Positions 40,410 to 50,244 of a DNA stretch of 64,000 nucleotides are shown one piece after another. The notes under the pieces are model-generated. The model was not told the DNA's origin. It searched no databases and saw nothing but the letters and a program-made list of their open reading frames with translations. Numbering within the stretch: position 1 is the stretch's first letter; the number at the start of each line of letters is the position of its first letter. Made by a program: the position numbers and the translations under genes. This DNA comes from Aurantiochytrium sp. KH105 (Eukaryota > Sar > Bigyra > Thraustochytrida > Thraustochytriidae). The stretch covers positions 942,940-1,006,939 of the forward strand of contig BGKB01000044.1 of assembly GCA_003116975.1 (NCBI GenBank), in the 5' to 3' direction.

Positions 40410-43400
40410 TCAACCCACGAGAGCGGTGCTCGGAAGCACTTCACCTTCGTCGGCTAGGGCTGCGTCCATCTCCGCATCGACTGGCGACATTGGCATGGTC
40501 AAGACCGACCAGCAATGGTCACACACCGTTACACTTGACTCTGCGTTAAACTTGGCAATTGGGTACTTGTGAGACGTGCACTTGGTGCAGCACACGCGAC
40601 CGCAGTGTCTGCAGTGATGCTGATCACGGAAGAAGCTAAATGTGTTGCGACACGTCATGCACTTTTTGATGTCGCGATGAAATTTTCGCATCAGCTCTTC
40701 CTCGGGTGGGTACTTGATTGCACGCAGGAGTTGCACAGCAAAGCCTTGGGGAACGAGATCCATTGGCGTCTCTTTATGATCGTTCGGAATAAAGAGTGGG
40801 GCACCCATCCTGACAAGGCGACACGCAATTTCGCGACTGTCCAGGTGGCACGCAATGTGCAGCGCAGTGTTGCCCAAGCGGTCTTGCTCGTGAAAACGCA
40901 CATTGGGACGCTTGAACATTTTCAGCGCCTTCTTGGTCGAGCTCTTATTCGAGCACAGAATGCACAACGGAGTCTGCCCCGCGCGATTCTTTAGGTTCGG
41001 GTCAAATTCGTTCTCTAAGAGCACAAAGATGGCCTTCCACATTTCAGAAGAAGACGTGCTCGAGCACACCAGATGCAACGCCGTGTTCCCATTATTGTCG
41101 GTCAGATTACGAAGTCCCTTGCCGCCCTTGGCTTCGCGATCTACTCCATTCGCCCCATTTGCGGTCCGCTCTTTGTTCGCCTCGATTTGCAGCTCTCCAG
41201 CTCGCGTCTCGCTGTAGCCAAGTAGATTGTGAATCATGCTAACGTTGCAAATGCGTGCCGCGTGATGAAGCGCCGTCTGACCTTGGCTATCGCCCCGCGT
41301 CAAATTTGCCCCGTTGTTGAGAAGCTCGTACATTGTCTTTGTCGCGCCCAGCCGCACGGCCGCGTGCAGAGGAGTCTGCCCGAACTCGTTCGCACCCTCG
41401 GTGCTATCGCCATCCTTCGCATTTGTGCCTCGAATTGCACCGTGCCGAATCAGTGCCTTAGTCAGGGAAAGTGCTTCATCGCCCTTGAGAACGGCTTCCA
41501 TCAACGGGGTGTTTCCATGGCTATTCTTTGCGTGCACGTTGGCACCGTGCTCTAGCAGAAGATCGACCATGCGCTCGACTCCACTTTCGCTCCATTTGAA
41601 CGACTGGATGGCCGCGTGCAGTGCCGTGCGATGTTTTCCGCTGTAATCTACGTTCGGGTCCGTGCCTTCCTTCAAGAGACGCTCTACAACGTCAAGATTT
41701 CCGTGTAGAGCTGCAAGTATGAGCGGCGGCATGTTGAGTTGTCGCGCAGTTTGCATCACTGTGTCAATGCTTGCAACAGGTGATGCTCCATCCTCAAACT
41801 CAAGTGTGCCATCTTCCTTGACGCGACGCACGCCCACCATGTCCAGCGTCAGCGCCGATGCCATCTCCTTGCCCTTGCCCTCACCGGCGTGCTCATCCCC
41901 AATCAGCAAGGGCGAGCTCGACGAACGGAACAAATGAACAGAATTCTCACCGTCGATGTCTGCACTTCGACGCGACGGGCTCGATGCATCATCACCCTCA
42001 AGGACATTTTTCCCGTCATTTCCAGGAGCAAACGGTCTACTGTCCTCGCCCTCTCTCACGAGCCTGGGTCCGCGCATTGACTGCGTCTTGCGATCCATCG
42101 TGCCCGCGCTATCACGGCGAGACCGCCCGGCTCCTTCCAAGTACTCATTGGTGCGAAATACGTCCGAGGTCCCATTCAGCTTTCTTTGGCTCGAACGTCG
42201 AGACTTGTACGAGCCTCGTCGCCCCCGCGCACGCGACTTGCTATGAAAGCTGTCAGACGCCATGGCGTCCTCCGACTCATTATCGTCGTCATCATAATCA
42301 TCCTCGTCCTCATCGTCAGACTGCAGTTGCTCGATCTGCGGTGACCGAGGCAGGTACCCGCCGAGCACATCGTCATCAAGCAAATCCTCGCCACTTGAGC
42401 TTCGATACTGCATACGGTCTGCTGCGCGCGCAAGGACCGGTGTGAGTCGCGAAAACGTCTCGTCGTCCTTGACTAAACGACCCATGAGACGTAGCAGGTC
42501 GGCATCGCCGTGCTCCTTGCGCATAGGCGATCCATCTTCCGCCTCTCGAGCAGTCACCATACGCGACATTTCCGGACGGTACGCTGTCGCAGCCCGTGTG
42601 GCGCGACTCCACGCGTGTAGAATATTCCGAAGCTTGAGCTCTTTCATGTGGCGCTTGTAAAGGTCTTCAAGCTTGGCCAAGCGCCGCTCGTGCACGTGCG
42701 CTTCGCGCCACGCCACAAAGTGTCGCCTCAGTCGATGCCCATGAAAAACTTCTGTCAAGCGATTGAACTGCACCTCTTCTTCCAGCCGCAACGTTGCCCA
42801 CGTATGCCAAGCGCGGAAAACGCGCATGCATAAAAGCTGCGCGTCCCGACCTGCCAGCGCGGCGTCCACGCGCTCGGCATGCACCCCGCGACGCGTCTCA
42901 TCGGCCCATCCTTGGAAGCTTTTGTAAAGTAGTCGATGTTCCCGTCGCGCGAGTGCCTTTCTCACCACTGTCTCTTCAAATTGTTCCTGTGATCCAGCGG
43001 CTGCGAGCTTGTCGAACGCGCGCTGCAACCGACGTCGCTCGAGAAGGCGCTGCGCAAATGCGGCGCGCATGCGGAGCGACTTGGACTCGCGCACCGCCGC
43101 AGCCCAAACGCTAATGACGTGCTGCGCAGTACGCCGCGACCTTCTGTCGATGAGAATGCGAGCTTGAAGCATGCTCGTCGTCTTGGCCTTGCTTCTCTTC
43201 ACTTCACTGAGCTGGGTCTCCAAAAGCTTCATTTTCGCCGCCGACGAGGAGCGATAGTCATCGAGAGACATGGCCTTGAGTTCTCCCTCCCGGATAAGAC
43301 GCTCTGTTTCTTGCTTGGCTTGGGCCAGTTCTTCGCGGAGGCCATCCGCATCTTGATGCGCACTTCGAAGTTCTGTTTCCAGGTCAATAACCGCAGCGGA

Positions 43401-46400
43401 TCGCGCCACCTCCCGATTGGCGTCGCGCTCTCGCTCGAGCTCAGCCACGCGGGCCTCGAGATCTTCCCGTGTCTTGGCCGCGGCGACAAGATCAGCCTCG
43501 AGCTTGACTCGACCTTCTTTAGTGGCGTTCAGCTCGAGCTCCAGCTCACTTTGCCTGATTTCGGCCTTGTTCTTTAAGCTTGTCTGCTGGGCCAAAAAGT
43601 TTTTCACCTCAATCACCTCGTTCTCCTTCGTGTGCAAGGTTTCGACAAGCTCCGCAAGACGCTCTTCAAAGTCGCCGAGCTTTGCGTCTGGAGATTCGCT
43701 GCCGCCTGTTTCGGCCTCGGTTGCTGTTGCGTGCGACGGCGCTTCGCTTTCCAGTTTCGCTCGTTTCGCTTCGATCGACAATCGTTTCTGTTTCAGCTCC
43801 TCTTCGATGCGACGCAACTCATCGCTTGAAGTCGTGCCGTCCGCGTTGTCAATGGCATCCTTTGCATTGCTCGCGGAACCTTTAGCTCCTACGCCTTCCG
43901 CGCCATCACCCACGTCGTCTGCAGCAACAACGCCCTGGTTCGCACGGCCGAGCTCCTCTAACTCTTCGCCAAAGGTACGAGCATACCAGTCAGCGTCAGA
44001 CACACTGCCAGGACCGAGACCGGCAAGAAGATGTTGTGGTGGTGGTGGTGGTGGTGATGTCTCCAGACCTAGCGCCTCGCTCGACTTGCGTGGAGAGCCA
44101 TCAGCAAGAGCCGAAGGCGCGCTTTGCAATGGCAGAGAAGGGGCGGACGCGTTTGTGTCGACAACAGGCTGCTGAACTACTGCTTGCTGAGCCAAGTCGA
44201 GACGCTTACGTTCGACCGTCTTCATTACATCTTTCATGTAGAACCACATTCGCACGGTTACCGACGCCGCGGCAAGAACGGCTACAGCGCGAGCCTGGCG
44301 TTCGGGAGATTGTCCTTCCACCACGCCCCGTATATCCCCAGTCGTTGCTTCACTGGCACGAGTTTCCCTGTCACGTCCTCCTTCAGCCAGTTGCTGTTTC
44401 AAGGCTTGCACTTGCGCACGAAGAGCGTCGCGCTCCTTGAGAACGTTTCCGAGATCCTTTGCGCCTCGGCGCGCGGCGCGAACTGCGTCGCGCGCTTGAC
44501 GACCGCGCACAGCGCACTGTAGTGTGATCGCGGCCCGGCGCTTCCTACGGAGAAGGCGCAGATACTTGACCCCTCGCGCCCAACTCTGCAACCGAAGTCG
44601 AGCGCGCTCTACACGCAACACATGCGCCTCGGCTCTGCCCTTGCGACCTCGAGAGGCCGCCTGAATGGCAATCGTCGCATTCCGGATCTGGCTATATGCC
44701 ATGCGATAGAACTTCATACGCATCCACGCCTGTATTTTGAGACTTGCGCGCTCGCGACGCAGATGCTGCAGCTTATTACGAGCAAGTTTCATCCGCACAA
44801 TCGATTGGATGCGAAGCGCAGAAGCACGTTGTCGTTGATACTTTTGTCGGCCTGCACGAGCGCGAATAGCGGCCACAACAAGAGCCATGGCTCGCTTATG
44901 CCAACGCGCCCACCACCGCTCAAGCACATCGTGGCCTTGCTTGCGCATAAAGACCTTGGTCTTGCCAATTTGCGTCAAAGCCTCGACGTCATCACTACCG
45001 TCACTGCCTTTGGTGTTGGACTGTCCGTCTTCTTCTTCATCGCAGCCCTCCTGTGGCTGTTGTTGCTGTTGCGCCTGGAGCAAAGAGACAATGTCCTTGC
45101 CGAGCTGACGGGACGCGCTCCGGTCCAAATCGCCTACTTTGGGGATTTCCTCGAGAATTTTGCGGCTGCGAGTCGCGTTCACGGGAGAAGTGTGGAAAAG
45201 CACTTTGAGCGCCGCGGGACCAACGAGGCGACCGTAGCGTTCAACAAAGGTGCGGTGCGGCATTCGTATCGGAAAGCCTGCACGCGCCACGCGAACGGCC
45301 TCTAAAACACCGCCACACCGAAGTTGACCAACAACGCGACCTCGATGCATGAGCTTGGCTTTGGCGGCGTCGTTGGGTTTGATGCATCGGATATAGTGCG
45401 GGGCGGTAGCTTCAATCGTCTCAATAAGAGAGTTAAGCTGTCGCTTGAATTCAGCGCTGACTGACGCCAAAGAGAGAGCAGAGCGACGTTGCGATGCCGA
45501 TGCCGAACTCGAAGAAGAAGAAGAAGAAGAGGACCCATTACCCCGTTTGCCTTTCGACGGTGACCCCCCTTCATTTGCCGAGACACTGAAACGAGCGCTC
45601 ACAAAGCCAAACGCAGACCCCTTCAAAAGGTCCACCACTTCCTGGCGCAAGGCGTCTCTGTTCTTGTCGCAGAACCCTGCAGAGTCGTACGTGACTGCGC
45701 CCGCGTAGTGATGCACGACAAATTCTCCACGCACTTGCTGTGGCTTGGACGCATCAAATTGCTCTCGGGAAGCGCACTTGTCGTAGAGCTTGCGCACAAA
45801 ACTCTGATCGTTGCCCTTGGGAAGGCGGCACTCGTCGTCGAGAACAGCAAGGATGCCCATGCTCCCGGCGTCTTCCTTGCCGCTCGACGCTCCAATACCA
45901 CCGTCGATGAGTTCTACCGTAGCAGCATTTGAGGGAAAATCGATGAAACTCCAGTTGATCTTCTCCTTGGCATAAATCGACTGCTCATGTTTGAAGACGA
46001 AGTCGTTGAATTGTTGCTGCAGACGTTCATTCGCGTAATTGATGCAGAGCTGCTCAAAAGAGTTGTGCTTGAAAATCTCAAAGCCAAAGATGTCCAAAAC
46101 ACCAACAAATCGCTTCACCTTGGTTCGATGTCGGATGCACTCGTTGACCCGGCCCACGATCCAGTCAAAGGTACGACTGTAAAGCGATTTTGCCAGGGCG
46201 TCGCGACTGTCAATCGCGTCGCTTGGCTTGAGAGGGACCTCAAAGGTCTCCCCGCCCGCATTTACATTGCGCATACACAGCGCTTTGATGATAACCTCGC
46301 GATCGAGCCCGAGCAGCGCGACAAGCGCCTCGAGAGCCTTTTCGGACTGCTCATCAGAAGAGTCGACGGTGGAACCGGGGCCATCCTGGTCCCCGCCCTT

Positions 46401-47762
46401 TGCATCGACGAAAATGATGTTACCCAGATGCAGAACAATGGCAACCACTTTGAGGACGTCGATGCGCTCCTCATCGCGCAGTCCCATGATTGCCATGGAG
46501 CGCTTGGTCACAGCCAGCTGTTCGGCGTCGGACACCCCGTCGCGACGATCGTAGCAGCCTCCTGCATTCAGGAACGTGAAATCTTCGGGCTCGTCACTAG
46601 CGCTTAGATGCCAGCTGGCCTTTTCCTCTCCTGAACCACCGTACAACATTTGGTAAAACACATGGTACCCTCGCTCCCCTTCTCCTTGCTGCGTGATGCG
46701 CACCTTTTCTAAAAGATAAGTGGCGATCGAGGCGCCTACCAAAAATCCCTCGGCATCGAATTGGATCTGGATGAATTTGCCGAATCGTGAACTATTGTCG
46801 TTACGAATAGTGCGCGCATTGCCAAAGGCTTCCAGAATTGGATTGCTCTCGAGCACCTGCTGCTCGATAGAGTAGTGCTCGGTGGTGGCGGTTTCTGATT
46901 CTACATGCGAAGCCTTTGGTGATGAATTTCCTTCCGTGCCGCCAAGGTATTCGGAAACATGGAGCTCCTCGACCGAAACGCCGTCCTCACGAGGGCGGCG
47001 AGCCACTGTTGCAAGGTATTGCATGACAATCTTTGTGGACTCGGTTTTGCCTGCTCCACTTTCTCCGCTAATGAGAATTGACTGATCTTGATCACCGCCT
47101 TCACGACCGCTCTTGTCCACGAGACAAGCGTATGCATCGGCAGCTACGGCGTAGACATGCGGCTGGTTTCCGCCGTCTTCGGCTTCTGCAGAGGATGGCA
47201 AAGCACTCGCCTTTCGGTAGCTCTCAAGCACGCTCGGCTGATACAGGGGAAGCCGCTCAAAAGGATTGAGCGCCAGCAGAATCGGTCCGCACCAAGTGTA
47301 AATCATCGATGTCCAAAATCGTTCGCAAAGTGCCTGAAGAATTGCGGGCTCGTGCAAGTGCACAAGTTGCACGAGGTCGGCCGGAGGCTCATCCCATGCA
47401 TTGCGCTCCACCACGTCTGCTGCTGCTACGTGCAACACGGCATCCTCGTCAATGGCACCGTCGTCTTGGTCATTACCAAAGTCGCTATCACTGTCATCAC
47501 TGTCGTCGGCGCCAGCGTTGGCGCCGGGTCTTTTCTTGTTCAATGCTTCCCACGTTTCAAGATGTACACTTAGTTGATCCGCGGAACTATCTTCGTCCCT
47601 GCCGCTCGTGACGACGACCGCCGGTACCCATCCGACCTGTTCGTTGTCGTCGTTGTTGGCGTTTGTCGCCGAGGTCGAAACGGCTTGGGTTCCTCCGCCG
47701 CCAGCGGCGGCGGCGGCGGTGGCGGCCGCGTTCGACCTTACCCAGACCTTGCGAGTGCTCAT
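40410..47762 (-). CDS. Myosin with IQ motifs, coiled coil, ankyrin repeats and C-terminal FYVE finger
   Basis: The 2450-aa single-exon product begins with an Ala/Gly-rich extension and an SH3-like start (GWVPAVVV). The motor runs to about residue 955, with the P-loop GESGAGKT near 232-239, switch I NNSSRFGKF and the relay DIFGFEIF. About five IQ motifs (about 960-1100) bind calmodulin-like light chains. A Pro/Ser-rich linker, coiled-coil segments (about 1290-1530) and Trp-rich IQ-like helices follow. Acidic disordered sequence leads to roughly eight ankyrin repeats (about 2020-2340) and a canonical FYVE finger (about 2363-2425) with RDQHHCRHCG, predicting PtdIns3P binding on endosomes. It is therefore likely a processive or tethering endosomal motor. 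Stramenopile genomes contain such tail combinations; the class needs a motor phylogeny. It is divergent from the PH-ankyrin gene. Confidence 0.95.
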   Translation of the reverse strand: MSTRKVWVRSNAAATAAAAAGGGGTQAVSTSATNANNDDNEQVGWVPAVVVTSGRDEDSSADQLSVHLETWEALNKKRPGANAGADDSDDSDSDFGNDQDDGAIDEDAVLHVAAADVVERNAWDEPPADLVQLVHLHEPAILQALCERFWTSMIYTWCGPILLALNPFERLPLYQPSVLESYRKASALPSSAEAEDGGNQPHVYAVAADAYACLVDKSGREGGDQDQSILISGESGAGKTESTKIVMQYLATVARRPREDGVSVEELHVSEYLGGTEGNSSPKASHVESETATTEHYSIEQQVLESNPILEAFGNARTIRNDNSSRFGKFIQIQFDAEGFLVGASIATYLLEKVRITQQGEGERGYHVFYQMLYGGSGEEKASWHLSASDEPEDFTFLNAGGCYDRRDGVSDAEQLAVTKRSMAIMGLRDEERIDVLKVVAIVLHLGNIIFVDAKGGDQDGPGSTVDSSDEQSEKALEALVALLGLDREVIIKALCMRNVNAGGETFEVPLKPSDAIDSRDALAKSLYSRTFDWIVGRVNECIRHRTKVKRFVGVLDIFGFEIFKHNSFEQLCINYANERLQQQFNDFVFKHEQSIYAKEKINWSFIDFPSNAATVELIDGGIGASSGKEDAGSMGILAVLDDECRLPKGNDQSFVRKLYDKCASREQFDASKPQQVRGEFVVHHYAGAVTYDSAGFCDKNRDALRQEVVDLLKGSAFGFVSARFSVSANEGGSPSKGKRGNGSSSSSSSSSSASASQRRSALSLASVSAEFKRQLNSLIETIEATAPHYIRCIKPNDAAKAKLMHRGRVVGQLRCGGVLEAVRVARAGFPIRMPHRTFVERYGRLVGPAALKVLFHTSPVNATRSRKILEEIPKVGDLDRSASRQLGKDIVSLLQAQQQQQPQEGCDEEEDGQSNTKGSDGSDDVEALTQIGKTKVFMRKQGHDVLERWWARWHKRAMALVVAAIRARAGRQKYQRQRASALRIQSIVRMKLARNKLQHLRRERASLKIQAWMRMKFYRMAYSQIRNATIAIQAASRGRKGRAEAHVLRVERARLRLQSWARGVKYLRLLRRKRRAAITLQCAVRGRQARDAVRAARRGAKDLGNVLKERDALRAQVQALKQQLAEGGRDRETRASEATTGDIRGVVEGQSPERQARAVAVLAAASVTVRMWFYMKDVMKTVERKRLDLAQQAVVQQPVVDTNASAPSLPLQSAPSALADGSPRKSSEALGLETSPPPPPPQHLLAGLGPGSVSDADWYARTFGEELEELGRANQGVVAADDVGDGAEGVGAKGSASNAKDAIDNADGTTSSDELRRIEEELKQKRLSIEAKRAKLESEAPSHATATEAETGGSESPDAKLGDFEERLAELVETLHTKENEVIEVKNFLAQQTSLKNKAEIRQSELELELNATKEGRVKLEADLVAAAKTREDLEARVAELERERDANREVARSAAVIDLETELRSAHQDADGLREELAQAKQETERLIREGELKAMSLDDYRSSSAAKMKLLETQLSEVKRSKAKTTSMLQARILIDRRSRRTAQHVISVWAAAVRESKSLRMRAAFAQRLLERRRLQRAFDKLAAAGSQEQFEETVVRKALARREHRLLYKSFQGWADETRRGVHAERVDAALAGRDAQLLCMRVFRAWHTWATLRLEEEVQFNRLTEVFHGHRLRRHFVAWREAHVHERRLAKLEDLYKRHMKELKLRNILHAWSRATRAATAYRPEMSRMVTAREAEDGSPMRKEHGDADLLRLMGRLVKDDETFSRLTPVLARAADRMQYRSSSGEDLLDDDVLGGYLPRSPQIEQLQSDDEDEDDYDDDDNESEDAMASDSFHSKSRARGRRGSYKSRRSSQRKLNGTSDVFRTNEYLEGAGRSRRDSAGTMDRKTQSMRGPRLVREGEDSRPFAPGNDGKNVLEGDDASSPSRRSADIDGENSVHLFRSSSSPLLIGDEHAGEGKGKEMASALTLDMVGVRRVKEDGTLEFEDGASPVASIDTVMQTARQLNMPPLILAALHGNLDVVERLLKEGTDPNVDYSGKHRTALHAAIQSFKWSESGVERMVDLLLEHGANVHAKNSHGNTPLMEAVLKGDEALSLTKALIRHGAIRGTNAKDGDSTEGANEFGQTPLHAAVRLGATKTMYELLNNGANLTRGDSQGQTALHHAARICNVSMIHNLLGYSETRAGELQIEANKERTANGANGVDREAKGGKGLRNLTDNNGNTALHLVCSSTSSSEMWKAIFVLLENEFDPNLKNRAGQTPLCILCSNKSSTKKALKMFKRPNVRFHEQDRLGNTALHIACHLDSREIACRLVRMGAPLFIPNDHKETPMDLVPQGFAVQLLRAIKYPPEEELMRKFHRDIKKCMTCRNTFSFFRDQHHCRHCGRVCCTKCTSHKYPIAKFNAESSVTVCDHCWSVLTMPMSPVDAEMDAALADEGEVLPSTALVG

Positions 47763-48569
47763 CGCAGCGGCCTGCGCTTGGGTTCCCGACGGCGCTGCTG
47801 CCGCCGGTCCCGCGCGTACCTGCGCAGAGCCCTGACGAGCAGCTGTTCGTTGTGTACTAGTGCTCGCCTAGTTCGTGCCGCGCAGTGCAGAGCAGTGCAG
47901 AGCAGAGCAGAGAGCAGAGCAGAGCAGCGTCTTTCTCGCTGCCTGCGTCGCGAACTCGCCTGCGCTGGCTGCTGCTCGGGGCGACGCTGCGCTTTGCGTG
48001 GCGAAGCGGCGTCGCTGGCCGGCCGACCCGCCCGCGCGCGCCCGGCCTCGCGCGCAGCCGGCCCTGCGCTGGCGAGTCTCTGACTGCGAGTTGTGCTGTG
48101 TTGCGGATGCGAAGGAATGCAGGTTTGAATTCGAATTCGGGGCGTTTGAAACAGTTTCTTCTCCGATCGCGCGAGAGCGACTCCCGCGCGCCCCTCGAGA
48201 GGCCTCGGCGCCCGCGAGCAGTCTCCGCGCGGGCCCGTCTGCGCGCTCTGCACCGCGTCGCGACGTTTGCGACGACGGTCCTGCGTGGGCGGGCAGGACT
48301 GTGCTGTGCTGTGCTGTGCTGAGCGCGAGTTTTCGGATTTTCGCATTTGGGCGAGAACAGGACAGGAAGAGGGAAAGAGACCCAATTGCGCTTTTCAGCG
48401 CAATTGGGTCTCTTTCTCGTTCGACGGCGCGGCATCGGTATCCTTTTCCGCCCAAAACTCTTGCGCGCGAGCGCGCGCCTCTGGCCGTGCAGACGTGCGA
48501 GACGCTCGTGCGAAGGCGGGCGGGGGAGGAGGGCGCGCAGAGCTTGGCAGCGAGCCGGAAAAGACGGCG
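47763..48569. promoter_or_regulatory. Divergent intergenic region between myosin and PH-ankyrin genes
   Basis: About 800 bases contain GCAGA and GTGCT short repeats near both ends and the 20-bp hairpin at 48373-48416. It should hold both promoters. Confidence 0.5.
48373..48416. repeat. Perfect 20-bp inverted repeat with 4-base loop
   Basis: The arms 48373-48392 and 48397-48416 are exact reverse complements around the loop TTTC. The structure can extrude as a cruciform or form an RNA hairpin in the 5' leader of the PH-ankyrin transcript, about 155 bases upstream of its ATG. Confidence 0.95.
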
Positions 48570-49994
48570 ATGCAGGGCTTCCCTAGCAGCGACGGGGCCT
48601 TTGGCCAGGAGGCGCAGCAACGGGGCCTCGGTGGCGCCGGTGCACAAGCCTTTGTCCAAGGGGCCAGTAGCCAGCAGCAGCAGGAGCAGCAGCAGCAACA
48701 ACAACAGGCGCAACGAAGAGTTCCGATCGGCGTGCGGGCACCGTGGGAAAAGGCGTGCACGTTTGAAGGCCCGATGCTCAAGAAATCAGAATGGCTCAAA
48801 AATTGGAACTCGCGGTATTTCCGGATCCGAGGTCGAACGCTGTGCTATTACGAGAGCCAAACGAGCAAGATTGCGCGCGGAGAGATTCCCCTCATTGGCG
48901 CTCAAGTTGCATCAGTGAGTGTTCCAGACCAAAGCAAGAGATTTACGCTTCAAATTAGGACCGCCAAAAATCAGGACTTGATCTTTTGCGCTCTCAGCGA
49001 AGAGGATCGCCAGAACTGGATCTCGCAAATCCAGACGGCCATTCGATCGCCCCCGCGTCTTCAAGCAAGCAAAAGGAACAATGCGACAGGGGGCACTGCC
49101 GCGCTCGCCAGCTCCGCCCAAGGTGGTGCTGGTGCCACATCAGCAACAGCAACTACGCCACCTAGTGCAGGACCCGGGGGCGCACCAGATGCCGAGGCGT
49201 GTTCGACTGCAACCATCGAAGAAGACGAGGTTGACTTCGAAACGGAGCAGGGCGAAAGAACGGATGCCGCGAGAAGCAGCCAAGACAATAATGACGTTGT
49301 TGACGACGACGAAAGCCTCGACGGAACGCGCTTGTCGCATCGGTATCCAGAAAATTTTGTGCCGCCTCCTCCACCCCCCGATGCCGATGACCCGCTTTCC
49401 TATTTGCTAGACGTGCCAGCACCAGCGCTTACGTCAAGCCGTGCTGGCTCTCCTCGCGCACGAGGAGGCCGACATGCTGCAGGCAAAGCAGGCAAGGCCA
49501 AACCTCGCGTTCCAGCTCGCCAGCCCGTTCAGCGGACTTCGTCTGGGGAAGCCATGCAGCGGATGAATAACCTTTCCATCGCCGCGGACGCCAACGAGAG
49601 TGGGGCCATGGACAGCGATGCAGCAGCACTGCGCAACGCTGTTAAAGCTGGAGATCTGAGCCTTGTGGAAAGGATTTTGTCTTCGAACCCAACGCTCGCT
49701 ACCGCCAAGGACGGTCAGAATGTTTCTGTCTTACATTTGGCGGCTATGTTCAAGCGCGAAGATATCTGCATGCGTCTTTTGGCCGCAGGGGCGGACCCGA
49801 GACTCGAAGACGCCTCCGGAGAAACACCGCTTTCGATGGCACCCATTTCGACGGCGAATCGCATGCGTCAATATCAGCAAGAGCACTCATCGAATCGGGT
49901 CGTCGAAAACGTAGCGACAACTCGTTTGAGTGCAGCCACAAATGCTGCGTCATATGCACCTGACAGTTACGACGAGACCACAGACGTCGTCTAA
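48570..49994 (+). CDS. PH-domain protein with C-terminal ankyrin repeats
   Basis: The 474-aa product starts with a Gln-rich stretch, then a pleckstrin-homology domain at about residues 64-155 (GPMLKKSEWLKNWNSRYFRI at its start and the invariant Trp of DRQNWISQI at its last helix). PH domains bind phosphoinositides or proteins. A long disordered, acidic and Pro-rich middle with a PPPPPPD run follows. Two ankyrin repeats lie at about 352-430 (VLHLAAMFKRED and ETPLSMA). The C-terminus is short and Ser/Thr-rich. The open frame runs upstream of the chosen ATG but is Arg-rich low complexity, so the ATG preceding the Gln-rich start is preferred. Because it faces the FYVE myosin gene, a shared membrane-adaptor role is possible but only inferred. 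Confidence 0.87.
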   Translation: MQGFPSSDGAFGQEAQQRGLGGAGAQAFVQGASSQQQQEQQQQQQQAQRRVPIGVRAPWEKACTFEGPMLKKSEWLKNWNSRYFRIRGRTLCYYESQTSKIARGEIPLIGAQVASVSVPDQSKRFTLQIRTAKNQDLIFCALSEEDRQNWISQIQTAIRSPPRLQASKRNNATGGTAALASSAQGGAGATSATATTPPSAGPGGAPDAEACSTATIEEDEVDFETEQGERTDAARSSQDNNDVVDDDESLDGTRLSHRYPENFVPPPPPPDADDPLSYLLDVPAPALTSSRAGSPRARGGRHAAGKAGKAKPRVPARQPVQRTSSGEAMQRMNNLSIAADANESGAMDSDAAALRNAVKAGDLSLVERILSSNPTLATAKDGQNVSVLHLAAMFKREDICMRLLAAGADPRLEDASGETPLSMAPISTANRMRQYQQEHSSNRVVENVATTRLSAATNAASYAPDSYDETTDVV

Positions 49995-50244
49995 GTTTGT
50001 ATACCCACCAACTAGAAGAGAAAAGAATGCCGAAAGCGCCATGCACATGGATGGATTCGCACGAGTCAAGAGTGAGACAAGGTATCAAGAAAATAAGAGA
50101 GGCGCTAACAGTTACGAGATTCTTCCTACTTGCCCATACGTGTTGATTTTGATGTGGTCTTTCTTCGAAAAAAGAAGAAGAGGTTCGATTGAGCCAGTCA
50201 ATCGATCGTTCGCGTTTTTATTTCCCGCTAAAAAATTGGTTCAC

